From Alphaproteobacteria bacterium (GTDB lineage Bacteria > Pseudomonadota > Alphaproteobacteria > Micavibrionales > CSBR16-224): DNA of 11,980 bases. The notes beneath the pieces are model-generated. The model had not been told where the DNA came from. It did no database searches and saw only the letters and a program-made list of their open reading frames with translations. This document shows positions 5,510 through 11,980 of the stretch, piece after piece (position 1 is the stretch's first letter; the number at the start of each line of letters is the position of its first letter). Where the stretch lies: positions 1-11,980 of the forward strand of contig SBHI01000094.1 in the NCBI GenBank assembly GCA_006226225.1, written 5' to 3'. The position numbers and the translations under genes were made by a program.

Positions 5510-6430
5510 ATGGCAGAAATTACAGCAGCAATGGTCAAAGAACTGCGCGAAAGAAGCGGCGCGGGTATGATGGATTGCAAAAAGGCGCTTGGCGAAGCCG
5601 GCGGTGACATGGAAACGGCAATTGACTGGCTGCGCAAAAAAGGTCTGGCTGCAGCGGCGAAAAAATCCGGACGTGTTGCAGCAGAAGGTCTGGTTGCGAT
5701 TACGACAGACGGTAAAAACGGTGCCGTTGTTGAGCTGAATGCCGAAACCGATTTCGTCGCCCGCAACGAACAGTTCCAGAAATTCGTTGTTGCACTGGCA
5801 AAGCTGGCGCTGACGGATGGCGCATCCGCTGAAACGTTGAAAACTGCTGATATGGACGGTGAAACGGTTGAATCCCGTCTGACGGATCTGATTGCGACAA
5901 TCGGTGAGAACATGCAGCTGCGCCGTGCGGCCAAACTGTCTGTTGATAACGGTGTGATTGCTAGCTATATGCACAATGCCCTGATCCCCGGTGCGGGAAA
6001 AATCGGTGTGCTGGTTGCGCTGGAATCGACGGCTGATACCGATAAACTGGCTGAACTGGGTCGCCAGCTGGCGATGCATATCGCAGCAGCTCGTCCGGAA
6101 GCACTGAACATTGCTGATGTTGACTCCGAAGCACTGGACCGTGAGCGCGCCGTTCTGAAAGAACAGGCACTGGCAAGCGGTAAACCGGCAGACATCGTTG
6201 AAAAAATGATGGATGGCCGTATCCGTAAATATTACGAACAGGTTGTTCTGCTGGAGCAAACTTATGTGATCGACGGTGAAAGCAAGGTTTCGGCTGTGCT
6301 GGAAAAAGCCGGTAAAGATCTGGGCGCTGATGTCAAGCTGACGGGCTATATCCGTTACGAGCTGGGCGAAGGTGTTGATAAGGGCAGTGAAGACGACTTC
6401 GCAGCGGAAGTTGCCTCTATGGCCGGTTAA
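5510..6430 (+). CDS. tsf: elongation factor Ts
   Basis: Guanine-nucleotide exchange factor that regenerates EF-Tu-GTP from EF-Tu-GDP. The 306 residues match the family's usual length. The N-terminal UBA-like domain begins ITAAMVKELRERSGAGMMDC (4-23), the first EF-Ts signature. The second signature, around NAETDFVARN (77-86), holds the T-D-F-V motif that inserts into EF-Tu. The C-terminal subdomain and dimerisation region are complete to the natural stop. Strong ribosome binding site GAGGAAGG (5492-5499). Second gene of rpsB-tsf. In many Proteobacteria pyrH and frr follow, but here a terminator ends the transcript 24 nt after the stop. Confidence 0.99.
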   Translation: MAEITAAMVKELRERSGAGMMDCKKALGEAGGDMETAIDWLRKKGLAAAAKKSGRVAAEGLVAITTDGKNGAVVELNAETDFVARNEQFQKFVVALAKLALTDGASAETLKTADMDGETVESRLTDLIATIGENMQLRRAAKLSVDNGVIASYMHNALIPGAGKIGVLVALESTADTDKLAELGRQLAMHIAAARPEALNIADVDSEALDRERAVLKEQALASGKPADIVEKMMDGRIRKYYEQVVLLEQTYVIDGESKVSAVLEKAGKDLGADVKLTGYIRYELGEGVDKGSEDDFAAEVASMAG

Positions 6431-6453
6431 CAGCCCGCAAAGGCATAAATATT

Positions 6454-6484
6454 AAAGGCCGCGGCATTGTCCGCGGCTTTTTTT
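6454..6484 (+). terminator. intrinsic terminator of rpsB-tsf
   Basis: AAAGGCCGCGG (6454-6464) and CCGCGGCTTTT (6471-6481) form an 11-bp stem with one G-T wobble around a 6-nt loop, followed by a run of seven T ending at 6484. The convergent gene stops at 6501, so the hairpin may serve both directions, though the minus-strand T tail is short. Confidence 0.93.
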
Positions 6485-6500
6485 ATTCTGTTACGGTGTA

Positions 6501-7586
6501 TTAGAAAGACGGAAAAAAGGAATCTTTTGTACGCGTACTGAGGTTGAGTTTTTTGTCTTTGGGGATAAGCGGCGGCGGCACGTTGTTTTCGGGGGCATCG
6601 GGGTCATTCTTTATTTTCTCTGCAGCAGCCTTCTCTGCGGCCGCCTGTTTTGCAGCGGCCTGTTTGACGGCTTTTTCGTCAAGTGCCTTCTGATCCTTCA
6701 GGAAGTGGTTCCATTGCTTTTCTTCTATTTTTTCCAGCCATTTCCGTGTGGCAGGCTTTAACATGTCGCGCATTTTATCAACAGCATCGATCAGTTCACG
6801 CATTTGTTTTTCACCGTGAATGACTTTTCTCTGTAATTCCTTTTGTACGGGGTCGGCCTTTTCATCAATTTCGGTCGGATGATTATCAAGGTTATGGCGT
6901 ACAAAGCGATCCATATAGCTTTTATTGGTGGTATGGCGTTTTCCCAGCGTCAGATAGCCTGCGGCTTGCGAGATAATCGAGGCTTTTCTCCAAAGGCTGG
7001 CTTCCTTGCGTTCTTCCTCGTTTAAAACTTCGCGCACTTCTTTGCCGAGCGCATCGCCGACGAAACCCGGGGCCTTGGTATCGGCAACACAGGTAATGGC
7101 GTGAGCTTCCTGACCGTTTTCATCGACGACTTTTTTGATTTGGAAGACGTAAATCGCAGTTGAGGGGACTTCGCGGGATGCAAATTCGTTCAGCATATCA
7201 ATAAGTTCAGACATATTCAGCCCGCGATAACTCATAATTTTGCCTTTGACGGCCGCTTCCTTGTCTTTGACAAGCCCCAGCGTTAACCCGCTGAATTCAT
7301 GCGTTCCCGAACGGATACTGCGGCAACAGAAGTCACGGCGGTATCCGGGCAGATAGGCGGTATTCATTTCCGTTGGCGGATAATGCGGTTTTCCGGGCAG
7401 CGAGCCATAGCCAAAAACATGGACGGCATCCTCTTTCGATAGATCAAGATTGTGCAGTTTCAGGGATTGCGCCAGACCAGGAAGGCGGGCGATGGCTTTT
7501 TCCAGCTCCGCGCGCGGATCGGGTGCTTTCTTTTTTGATGCCAGCCCTCCGAAAAGGTGGCGTATGCTTTTTATCAATTTTTTCAT
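6501..7586 (-). CDS. ChaC-like gamma-glutamylcyclotransferase with long C-terminal extension
   Basis: 361 residues, probably cytoplasmic. Residues 55-235 match the ChaC branch of gamma-glutamylcyclotransferases, which cleave glutathione to 5-oxoproline and Cys-Gly: V-F-G-Y-G-S-L (57-63) is the substrate-cradle motif, YLPGYRRDFC (78-87) and SGLTLGLV (99-106) follow the family order, and R138-E139 in FASREVPSTAIY (135-146) corresponds to the family's R-E-M-x-T-G-x-Y with the catalytic Glu. A helical segment to about residue 234 completes the domain. Residues 240-361 are extra: charged coiled coil, then an Ala/Lys/Gln repeat (305-325) and a Pro-rich disordered end. The basic residues 1-20 precede the domain. 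I chose ATG 7586. The frame is open to 7835, but that part crosses the gltX start and is not protein-like. The Shine-Dalgarno is weak. ChaC proper is about 230 residues, so both ends are unusual; substrate unproven. Confidence 0.75.
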   Translation of the reverse strand: MKKLIKSIRHLFGGLASKKKAPDPRAELEKAIARLPGLAQSLKLHNLDLSKEDAVHVFGYGSLPGKPHYPPTEMNTAYLPGYRRDFCCRSIRSGTHEFSGLTLGLVKDKEAAVKGKIMSYRGLNMSELIDMLNEFASREVPSTAIYVFQIKKVVDENGQEAHAITCVADTKAPGFVGDALGKEVREVLNEEERKEASLWRKASIISQAAGYLTLGKRHTTNKSYMDRFVRHNLDNHPTEIDEKADPVQKELQRKVIHGEKQMRELIDAVDKMRDMLKPATRKWLEKIEEKQWNHFLKDQKALDEKAVKQAAAKQAAAEKAAAEKIKNDPDAPENNVPPPLIPKDKKLNLSTRTKDSFFPSF

Positions 7587-7610
7587 TGTTTTATCTACAT
7601 CGCCTTTTGC

Positions 7611-7639
7611 ACTATAACATAGTTTTGCAAAAAACTTAA
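7611..7639 (-). promoter_or_regulatory. candidate promoter of the ChaC-like gene
   Basis: On the minus strand, TTAAGT (7639-7634, weak -35), a 17-bp spacer and TATAGT (7616-7611, good -10). It would give a very short leader of about 20 nt before ATG 7586, consistent with the absence of a strong Shine-Dalgarno. Confidence 0.35.
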
Positions 7640-7696
7640 GTCTGCTTCGTGGCTGGCTGGGATTTTCTGTGCAAAAACGAAGCTTTACCTTACATC

Positions 7697-7724
7697 TTGC
7701 TTTTGTTTTATAATGGCTTATGCT
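7697..7724 (+). promoter_or_regulatory. candidate promoter of gltX
   Basis: TTGCTT (7697-7702), 16-bp spacer, TATGCT (7719-7724). A TATAAT also sits at 7709-7714 without a good -35. Either would start transcription 55-70 nt before the gltX ATG. Confidence 0.4.
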
Positions 7725-7787
7725 ATCACGGTGCCAGTGCCAACGCAGGACATGCACACTACAGTATAAAGACAGGAAAAGCAAGAA

Positions 7788-9128
7788 ATGAGCGCCGCAA
7801 CGCGATTTGCCCCCAGCCCGACGGGCTTTCTTCATATCGGTAATGCCAGAACCGCCCTGATTACGTGGCTTTATGTCCGTAAGGTCGGCGGCACTTTTTT
7901 GCTGCGTATTGACGACACGGATGTTGAGCGTTCACGTGATGAATGCACACAGGCGATTTTTGAGGATTTGAAATGGTTGGGGCTTGATTGGGACAGGCTG
8001 GAATATCAAAGCAAGCGCCTTGACCGTTATGATGAGGCCATCAAAACCCTGAAAGAGTCGGGCCGTATCTATCCCTGTTATGAAACACCGGAAGAGCTGG
8101 CTTTGAAGCGGAAATCTCTGCTGGGCCGCGGCTTGCCGCCGATTTACGATCGCGCCTCTTTATCCCTCAGCGATGAGAAAATCGCGGCCTATGAGAAAGA
8201 GGGGCGCCGCCCGCATTGGCGCTTTAAACTTCTGCATGAACCGATTACATGGAAAGACGATGTGCGCGGTGATGTGGCTTTTGACGGTGCGACGATGTCT
8301 GACCCCGTGGTACTACGTGAAGATGGCTCGCCGCTTTACCACATTTGCTCGGTTATTGATGATATTGATTTCGGCATCACGCATATTGTGCGTGGGGAAG
8401 ACCATGTTGCGAATACGGCCTGTCATATCCAGATGTTTGAGGCATTCGGCGCAAAGCCGCCCGGATTTGCCCATATTACGCTATTGTCAGGCAAAGAGGG
8501 TGAAAAACTGTCCAAACGGATCGGTTCCTTAAATCTGCGTGATTTGCGCGAAACGACAGGTTTGGAGCCGATGGCACTGATTAGCCTGTTATCACGTATC
8601 GGGACATCTGATCCGATCGAGGCGGTGGCAACGCTGGATGAAGCGATTGCCAATTTCGATTTTTCGAAATTTTCGCGCAGCTTGCCGAAATTCAATATTG
8701 AGGATGTTTACCGTCTGAATGCCAAAATTCTGCACGGGTTGGAATTTGATGATGTCAAAGACCGCCTAGTAGCAATGGGGGCGACGGATGCGGATGAAGC
8801 TTTCTGGCTGGCGGTGCGCCCGAATATCGAGAAACTGGCCGATGTGAAGGAATGGTGGCAGGTTGCCAACGGCCCTGTCGAGCCGGTGATTGAAGATACG
8901 GAATTTGCCGCAGTTGCTGCGGAACTACTACCCCAAGCCCCGTGGACGGAAGAAACATGGATGGAATGGGCGAATGCCATTAAGGAAAAAACCGGACGTA
9001 AGGGGAAAGACCTCTTTATGCCTTTGCGTGCGGCGATTACAGGACAAAATCACGGGCCGGAGCTGAAAGATTTGCTGCTGCTGATCGGTCGTGATCGTGT
9101 TCTGAAACGTTTAAAATCAGCTGCTTAA
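7788..9128 (+). CDS. gltX: glutamate-tRNA ligase
   Basis: Class I aminoacyl-tRNA synthetase that charges tRNA with glutamate in the cytoplasm. 446 residues. RFAPSPTGFLHIGNARTAL (6-24) holds the HIGH-type motif (HIGN, 16-19). LLRIDDTDVERS (38-49) binds glutamate. IVRGEDHVANT follows, and KLSKR (240-244) is the KMSKS-type motif. The C-terminal anticodon-binding helical domain is complete. The reading EKLSKRIGSLNLRDLRE resembles the GltX2-type enzymes of Alphaproteobacteria rather than the E. coli enzyme, and no Cys zinc cluster is visible in the middle domain. Such organisms often have two GltX copies or a non-discriminating enzyme that charges tRNA-Gln for GatCAB amidation; which applies here is not visible. 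AGGA (7774-7777) lies 10 nt before the ATG. No clear terminator follows. Confidence 0.97.
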   Translation: MSAATRFAPSPTGFLHIGNARTALITWLYVRKVGGTFLLRIDDTDVERSRDECTQAIFEDLKWLGLDWDRLEYQSKRLDRYDEAIKTLKESGRIYPCYETPEELALKRKSLLGRGLPPIYDRASLSLSDEKIAAYEKEGRRPHWRFKLLHEPITWKDDVRGDVAFDGATMSDPVVLREDGSPLYHICSVIDDIDFGITHIVRGEDHVANTACHIQMFEAFGAKPPGFAHITLLSGKEGEKLSKRIGSLNLRDLRETTGLEPMALISLLSRIGTSDPIEAVATLDEAIANFDFSKFSRSLPKFNIEDVYRLNAKILHGLEFDDVKDRLVAMGATDADEAFWLAVRPNIEKLADVKEWWQVANGPVEPVIEDTEFAAVAAELLPQAPWTEETWMEWANAIKEKTGRKGKDLFMPLRAAITGQNHGPELKDLLLLIGRDRVLKRLKSAA

Positions 9129-9215
9129 AGGGCTCCCTTTGATATACGCGGCTTTCTTTGCCTGTCTTGCGTGTCTCGCGCAATAGATAAAATTTTAGAT
9201 AAATACCGTTCAAAT

Positions 9216-9247
9216 TTAATCTTCATTTAAAGTAGATTATGTATAAT
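9216..9247 (+). promoter_or_regulatory. CtrA-type box and -10 element of the DUF2336 gene
   Basis: TTAA (9216-9219) and TTAA (9227-9230) are exactly 7 bp apart, and a perfect TATAAT (9242-9247) follows 11 bp downstream. There is no TTGACA-like -35; the CtrA-type box covers the place where it would be. This is the layout of promoters activated by CtrA. Predicted start is near 9254, giving a leader of about 113 nt. Confidence 0.6.
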
Positions 9248-9297
9248 GGTGATGTAGTGTTATGAGTCGCTTCGAAGGAGTGGTGTAAGGAGAATCG

Positions 9298-9351
9298 GTG
9301 TGCCGTAGTACGTTTAATACGTATTTTCGGTACAAATCGACAGAACACTAA
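9298..9351 (+). other. possible 17-codon leader ORF in the DUF2336 5' leader
   Basis: GTG 9298 has a good AAGGAG (9287-9292) at 5-nt spacing and runs 17 codons to TAA 9349-9351. It ends just before the AAGGGG ribosome binding site of the DUF2336 gene and is in the same frame as it. The hairpin AGTACGT (9307-9313) / ACGTATT (9319-9325) lies inside it. It could be a leader peptide coupling translation, or chance; its composition gives no hint of function. Confidence 0.25.
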
Positions 9352-9366
9352 CCAAGGGGATACGAT

Positions 9367-10533
9367 GTGGATATCGTTTTTGAAGAAGTAAAACAGAGAA
9401 TGCCCAAAGTGGATGCGCGGCGTCTTCTTGATTACGCCAAGGAGAAAAGCGACGAATCCTATACAAAGCTGACTCAGGAAATCACGGATATTTACGCAGA
9501 TGGCGATTTGTCGGAAATCGAAAAGCAGATTGCCAATGATGTTTTGATGTTGCTGTTGCAGCAGGCAGAGATTGATCTGCGCGTTGCTTTGTCGGAACGT
9601 TTGTCGTTACAGGAAAACGTACCACTGGATCTTGTTTTGCGCCTTGCTCATGACGATATTGCTGTCGCCTCCCATGTTCTTTTGAAAAACAAATATATCA
9701 GTGAGCTGGAACTGGCAGCCGTTGTGAAAAGTAAGGGACGGCAGCATTGGCGTACAATTGCCAAGCGCGATAATCTGGGTCCGACCGTGGCGGAAAGCCT
9801 GATTGGTACGGGAGATATTGAAACGGCGATCACATTGGTCGGTAATCTGACAGCTTCGCTGTCGCAGGATAATATGCATGATCTTAGCGTGTTGGCTTTG
9901 CGTTCGGACAGGTTGCATATGCCGCTTTTGAACCGGCCGGAGGTTAGTAACGACGTCGCGTTGACGCTTTATATGTTTGTGTCGCAGGAATTGCGCAAAA
10001 AAATCCTGAACGACTACAATATCAATCAGCAGCTGCTGGATAAAACCATCGAAGGTTTGCTGGATGAGTTGCATAAAGGCGGTCACCGCCCCTGGGATGT
10101 CACGGAAGAGATGCTGAATCTGGCGCGTGCCTTCCGCGAACGCGAGGAAATGAGCACCGGCCTTTTGACACGGACATTGCGCCGCGGGCAGTTGCCGTTC
10201 TTTGCGGCGCTATTGGCGGTCTGGATGGATATGGATGTTGATGTCTTTAAACGGATCATTGAGCGCGATGCAGGAAAGGCTTTTGCGCTGGTTTGCCGGT
10301 CACTCGGCATTGTGAAAACGGAATTTGCGACATTGTATTTGCTGAGCGGTGCGATGCACTCGAAAGAGCGCAATGTTGATCAGAGTAATCTGTTGAAAAT
10401 CATTCATTTCTTTGACAATGTTTCGGTGGAAGATTCCAAACGAGTGATCAAAAGCTGGAAAAAGACCATTGAAGATGAGATGGCGGCTGAAAATGCCGAC
10501 GAGGATAATGAGGATAGGGGCGAAAGCTTCTGA
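9367..10533 (+). CDS. DUF2336 (HEAT-like repeat) protein
   Basis: 388-residue soluble, helical protein without signal peptide or membrane segment. The middle follows the DUF2336 pattern: ALSERLSLQENVPLDLVLRL (about 75-94), then DDIAVASHVLLKNKYISELE (96-115), HWRTIAKRDNLGPTVAESLI (127-146) and TAITLVGN (about 153-160), short helical repeats with a conserved R/N-rich register. The C-terminal third (DVTEEMLNLAR onward) continues as helical repeats and ends in a strongly acidic tail. The family's molecular role is not known; proteins of this type are widespread in Alphaproteobacteria and some sit near chemotaxis or cell-cycle genes. The start is GTG 9367 with AAGGGG (9354-9359); an overlapping ATG at 9365 is out of frame. 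A CtrA-type box in its promoter suggests cell-cycle or motility-linked expression (inference). Monocistronic. Confidence 0.8.
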   Translation: MDIVFEEVKQRMPKVDARRLLDYAKEKSDESYTKLTQEITDIYADGDLSEIEKQIANDVLMLLLQQAEIDLRVALSERLSLQENVPLDLVLRLAHDDIAVASHVLLKNKYISELELAAVVKSKGRQHWRTIAKRDNLGPTVAESLIGTGDIETAITLVGNLTASLSQDNMHDLSVLALRSDRLHMPLLNRPEVSNDVALTLYMFVSQELRKKILNDYNINQQLLDKTIEGLLDELHKGGHRPWDVTEEMLNLARAFREREEMSTGLLTRTLRRGQLPFFAALLAVWMDMDVDVFKRIIERDAGKAFALVCRSLGIVKTEFATLYLLSGAMHSKERNVDQSNLLKIIHFFDNVSVEDSKRVIKSWKKTIEDEMAAENADEDNEDRGESF

Positions 10534-10560
10534 CGGGTTCCTAGCGAGAGGGCAGGAAGT

Positions 10561-10591
10561 AAAACACCCGCTGTATAGCGGGTGTTTTTTT
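10561..10591 (+). terminator. intrinsic terminator between the DUF2336 gene and the M3 peptidase gene
   Basis: AAAACACCCGCT (10561-10572) and AGCGGGTGTTTT (10577-10588) form a perfect 12-bp stem with a GTAT loop and a run of seven T to 10591. It lies 28 nt after the DUF2336 stop and 19 nt from the convergent peptidase stop. On the minus strand it has a four-T tail, so it probably serves both genes. Confidence 0.95.
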
Positions 10592-10609
10592 GTATTTGTT
10601 ACCGGATAA

Positions 10610-11980
10610 TCAGGGTTTGTGATGTTTCCGGGCAGCAGGGGGCACCGGTTTTTTGTTCTGATTATCGTTTTCGGGCAGTAAACCGTCACGACGCAGCAAG
10701 GCGTTCGGATCTGCAGCGCGTCCACGAAACTCTTCGTAAAGCTCTTCAGGGTCTTTCGAACCGCCGCTTGAGATAAGTTTGCGGAATTTCTGCCCGGTTT
10801 CATCGTCAAACAGACCTTTTTCCTTGAAGGCCTCAAAGGCATCAGCATCAAGGATTTCCGCCCATTTATAGCTGTAATAGCCTGCGGAATAGCCGCCGTC
10901 AAAAATATGGGTAAAGGAGGTCGAGGTCAGCGACCCTTCAGGCGGCAGGATATAGAAATCCTTGCACACCTCGCGTTCAAAGGCTTCGACATCGTCAATT
11001 TTCGACGGGTCGGTCGTGTGCCACATCATATCCAGCGTCGCCAGCTGCAGCTGGCGCATAAAGCCGGAGGCGGCGCGGAAATTATCCGCATCATGCATTT
11101 TTTTGATCAGCTCTTTCGACAGATCGGCATCCTCATGCGGCACTTTGCCGCCTGCTTGATAATGCTTGGCGAACATGGCAAGGACTTCCTCGTCTTTTGC
11201 CCAGTTTTCCATCAACTGAGAAGGCAGCTCGACAAAATCCCATTTCACATTGGTACCGGCCTGTGATTTGTACTGCACATTCGACATTAGATCATGCAAG
11301 CCGTGACCGAATTCGTGGAACAGGGTCAGAACCTCGTCCAGTGACAGCAGCGAAGGCTTGTCTTTCGACGGTTTCGTGAAATTGCCGTGATTGCCGACAA
11401 TCGGCGGTTTGCGGCTGCCATCGGCATTGCGCTCTTGTGAGCGGTAGGTGTTTTCCCATGCGCCGCCGCGTTTCGTGTCGCGCGGGAAGTAGTCGGTATA
11501 GAATGTGCCGATTAGTTCACCGGTTTTGTTGTCTATCACGTCAAAGGCTTCGACATCTTCGTGATAAACGGGGTAATCATCGTTTTTCTCGAAGCTGATA
11601 TCATACATTTTCGACGCAACATCAAAGGCACCCTGACGGACTTTTTCAAATTGGAAATAGGGGCGCAGCTCTTCACTGTCAAAGTCGAATTTTTCCTGTA
11701 CCATTTTTTCCGAATAAAAGCCGATATCCCAAGGTTTCAGATCATCCGGCCCGCCTTTTGACTTGGCGAAAGCTTTTAGCTCTTCATGTTCCTGTTTGGC
11801 GACATCTTTCAGCGTGTCTTTGTAATTGTTCAACATGTAGAAAACCGCATCTTTGGTTTTTGCCATGCGCTCTTCCAACACGTAATCGGCATGGGTGTCA
11901 TAACCCAGCAGTTGTGCGCGTTTATGGCGTAGTTCAACGATTTCCTTGACCAGCGGTTTGTTGTCAAAAGGCGGTTCTTT
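10610..11980 (-). CDS. dcp: M3 family zinc metallopeptidase, Dcp (peptidyl-dipeptidase) type, N-terminus beyond the window
   Basis: Zinc-dependent peptidase that degrades short peptides; Dcp-type enzymes remove C-terminal dipeptides. The frame is open from the right edge (11980) to the stop at 10610-10612: 456 visible residues of an expected 680-700, so the missing part is the N-terminal helical domain. FHEFGHGLHDL carries the zinc motif H-E-F-G-H at 11303-11317 (visible residues 222-226). The downstream ELPSQLMENW supplies the third zinc-ligand Glu of the family. SFTHIFDGGYSAGYYSYKWA, just before EILDADAF, is the substrate-binding Tyr/Gly loop. The upstream TDYFPRDTKRGGAW is also typical. 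The visible start contains PLVKEIVELRHKRAQLLGY, as in Dcp rather than OpdA; the exact subtype is moderately certain. No signal peptide can be judged. A GTG at 11881 is internal and not the start. Confidence 0.93.
   Translation of the reverse strand, partial: KEPPFDNKPLVKEIVELRHKRAQLLGYDTHADYVLEERMAKTKDAVFYMLNNYKDTLKDVAKQEHEELKAFAKSKGGPDDLKPWDIGFYSEKMVQEKFDFDSEELRPYFQFEKVRQGAFDVASKMYDISFEKNDDYPVYHEDVEAFDVIDNKTGELIGTFYTDYFPRDTKRGGAWENTYRSQERNADGSRKPPIVGNHGNFTKPSKDKPSLLSLDEVLTLFHEFGHGLHDLMSNVQYKSQAGTNVKWDFVELPSQLMENWAKDEEVLAMFAKHYQAGGKVPHEDADLSKELIKKMHDADNFRAASGFMRQLQLATLDMMWHTTDPSKIDDVEAFEREVCKDFYILPPEGSLTSTSFTHIFDGGYSAGYYSYKWAEILDADAFEAFKEKGLFDDETGQKFRKLISSGGSKDPEELYEEFRGRAADPNALLRRDGLLPENDNQNKKPVPPAARKHHKP

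Noticed and set aside
7587..7835. N-terminal extension of the ChaC-like frame to 7835 (83 extra residues).
   Set aside because: It would overlap the gltX start, begins at a poor start without ribosome binding site, and its Cys/His/Trp/Arg-rich content is unlike a real protein; ATG 7586 is the first sensible start.
9126..9142. AAAGG/CCTTT inverted repeat just after gltX as a terminator.
   Set aside because: Only a 5-bp stem and no T run; too weak to call, so gltX may rely on another termination mechanism or read into the downstream leader.
1..11980. Search for CRISPR arrays, tRNA or rRNA genes, transposases, toxin-antitoxin pairs or phage genes.
   Set aside because: No regularly spaced repeats, cloverleaf-like segments, transposase motifs or small paired ORFs were seen on either strand.

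Overview
The window most likely comes from an alphaproteobacterium of moderate GC content. Four things point there: a Rickettsia 17 kDa-antigen-type glycine-zipper lipoprotein, a DUF2336 protein (a family found mainly in Alphaproteobacteria), two perfect TTAA-N7-TTAA boxes (the CtrA recognition pattern of that class) in front of genes, and a GltX of the type seen in bacteria that use the amidotransferase route. A narrower placement such as Rhodospirillales or Micavibrionales is a guess.

Layout. Positions 1-1304 (minus) hold pdxH followed by sua5/tsaC, which runs off the left edge; the two look like one operon. A divergent small lipoprotein gene (1397-1885, plus) ends in a strong terminator. 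An 81-bp nested palindrome follows, then a terminator belonging to the next minus-strand gene. That gene (2131-3870, minus) encodes a 579-residue coiled-coil protein that I assign to the TelA/KlaA toxic-anion-resistance family. The next 669 bp is the least ordinary stretch. It holds a good promoter for the TelA-like gene with a CtrA-type box at its expected start point, an inverted repeat in the TelA leader, and, on the plus strand, a -10 box followed by about 170 nt of nested complementary segments ending in an intrinsic terminator (a small RNA or attenuator candidate). The rpsB leader comes last.

Positions 4540-6430 carry rpsB-tsf, ended by a terminator; pyrH, often next in line, is absent. 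A convergent ChaC-like gamma-glutamylcyclotransferase gene with an unusual C-terminal extension occupies 6501-7586 (minus). It is divergent from gltX (7788-9128, plus). A 238-bp spacer then carries a CtrA-type box plus TATAAT and a structured leader in front of a DUF2336 gene (9367-10533, plus). This ends in a perfect hairpin terminator shared with the convergent M3 (Dcp-type) metallopeptidase, which runs off the right edge.

Together this is mostly core metabolism and translation: the t6A tRNA modification precursor, PLP synthesis, ribosomal protein S2, EF-Ts and Glu-tRNA charging. Peptide and glutathione turnover enzymes and two possibly cell-cycle-regulated proteins (TelA-like and DUF2336) are interspersed. 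I see no CRISPR array, phage, transposase, toxin-antitoxin pair or biosynthetic cluster. The novelty, if any, lies in the regulatory DNA and in the TelA-like and DUF2336 genes.
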